Origin: Pseudomonadota bacterium
GTDB taxonomy: Bacteria; Pseudomonadota; Gammaproteobacteria; Burkholderiales; Burkholderiaceae_D
Direction: 5' to 3'
DNA: 8,302 nucleotides
Assembly: GCA_023391395.1 (NCBI GenBank)
Contig: JAEWBA010000340.1
Span: forward strand, 1 to 8,302
Below the pieces are notes generated by a model. The model had not been told where the DNA came from. It was given only the letters and a program-made list of their open reading frames with translations, and searched no databases. Positions 7,782 through 8,302 of this stretch are shown one piece after another. The translations under genes and the position numbers were made by a program. Numbering within the stretch: the stretch's first letter is position 1; the number at the start of each line of letters is the position of its first letter.

Positions 7782-8302
7782 ATGAATCTACCCATTCAGC
7801 AATTGCCGTCCAATCTTGAGCCGGATGACAAGATCGACCTGGCCAAGCACCTCAACTTCCTCAAGGCAAACCGCTGGTTGATTGCCGGAGTGGCCGCGCT
7901 TGCCATGTTGCTGGGAGTGGCATATGCACTGATCGCGCAACCCATCTACGAAGCCAGTATCCTGATTCACGTCGAGGAGAGCTCGGGCCAGCAGAAGAAG
8001 GAGATGCCGGGCGATATCTCCGGCGCTTTCGACATCAAGACTGGCGCTCCCTCCGAGATGGAGATCATCCGTTCGCGTACCGTCGTGTCACGGGCCGCGG
8101 AGAGCGCCGGCCTCGACGTCAATGTGCAACCGAAGTATTTCCCGGTCCTCGGCCAATGGGTGGCGCGCGGCAAGAAGGAGCTGTCCGAGCCGGGCCTGTT
8201 CGGTTACGGCGGCTACGTCTGGGGCGCGGAGAAGGCAGAAGTCTCGATATTCAAGGTGCCGGCTGAATTGCAGGGACGCGGCTTTGTGCTAACCGCGGAG
8301 GA
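7782..8302 (+). CDS. Polysaccharide co-polymerase / tyrosine autokinase (Wzc/EpsB type), N-terminal part, truncated by the window
   Basis: The ATG at 7782 opens a frame with no stop through the right edge (173 complete codons). An in-frame TGA at 7773 and the lack of any other start fix the N-terminus; the Shine-Dalgarno is weak. Residues 1-31 are cytoplasmic and polar, and 32-52 form the first transmembrane helix (WLIAGVAALAMLLGVAYALIA). The start of the periplasmic Wzz domain follows: YEASILIHVEE, the SEMEIIRSRTVV block near 91-102, and the PKYFPVLGQWVARG stretch (117-130). This order is typical of Wzc/ExoP/EpsB inner-membrane proteins, which set chain length and promote export of exopolysaccharide or capsule. 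The second helix and the C-terminal kinase (Walker A and tyrosine cluster) would lie off-window, so a chain-length protein without the kinase cannot be excluded. It is probably the first gene of an exopolysaccharide cluster. Confidence 0.88.
   Translation, partial: MNLPIQQLPSNLEPDDKIDLAKHLNFLKANRWLIAGVAALAMLLGVAYALIAQPIYEASILIHVEESSGQQKKEMPGDISGAFDIKTGAPSEMEIIRSRTVVSRAAESAGLDVNVQPKYFPVLGQWVARGKKELSEPGLFGYGGYVWGAEKAEVSIFKVPAELQGRGFVLTAE

Noticed and set aside
7788..8173. Two minus-strand ORFs (60 and 68 codons) near the right edge
   Set aside because: They are antisense to the plus-strand exopolysaccharide gene, which explains the region.

Overview
The window is GC-rich (roughly 60 %), densely packed proteobacterial chromosome. 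The B12-dependent methionine synthase, the YafJ-type amidotransferase, the EAL+HDOD protein and the exopolysaccharide tyrosine-autokinase together suggest a betaproteobacterium of the Burkholderiales, perhaps Oxalobacteraceae/Herbaspirillum-like. That placement rests on recalled protein similarity, not on a search.

Layout. (1) 1-2750 (+): most of metH, comprising the pterin, cobalamin and SAM-reactivation modules; the reading frame is open to the left edge. (2) 2751-2831: a short convergent gap with two inverted repeats. (3) 2832-4112 (-): an EAL+HDOD signalling protein. (4) 4113-4551: a 439-bp leader/intergenic stretch with one weak small-ORF candidate. (5) 4552-5325 (-): a YafJ-like class II glutamine amidotransferase, with its start placed at the Met-Cys that exposes the catalytic cysteine. 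(6) 5326-6452: about 1.1 kb with no convincing protein gene. It contains the most interesting element here: an IHF-like site, a well-spaced -24/-12 (sigma-54) promoter, a highly structured segment of about 105 nt, and an intrinsic terminator. Together these predict an unannotated sigma-54-dependent small RNA. Helically phased GCGATA repeats and a possible sigma-70 promoter lie between it and the next gene. (7) 6453-7448 (+): a LysR-type regulator. (8) 7449-7781: a 333-bp gap with a perfect 11-bp inverted repeat and short direct repeats. (9) 7782 to the right edge (+): the N-terminal part of a Wzc/EpsB-type polysaccharide co-polymerase/tyrosine autokinase, probably the first gene of an exopolysaccharide cluster.

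How the parts may fit together. metH and yafJ look like housekeeping genes with no visible link to the rest. The right half reads as the regulatory edge of an exopolysaccharide locus: a predicted sigma-54/IHF-controlled sRNA, then a LysR regulator, then the first EPS gene, all on the + strand. The EAL+HDOD protein could add c-di-GMP-type signalling, but a functional link is inference only.
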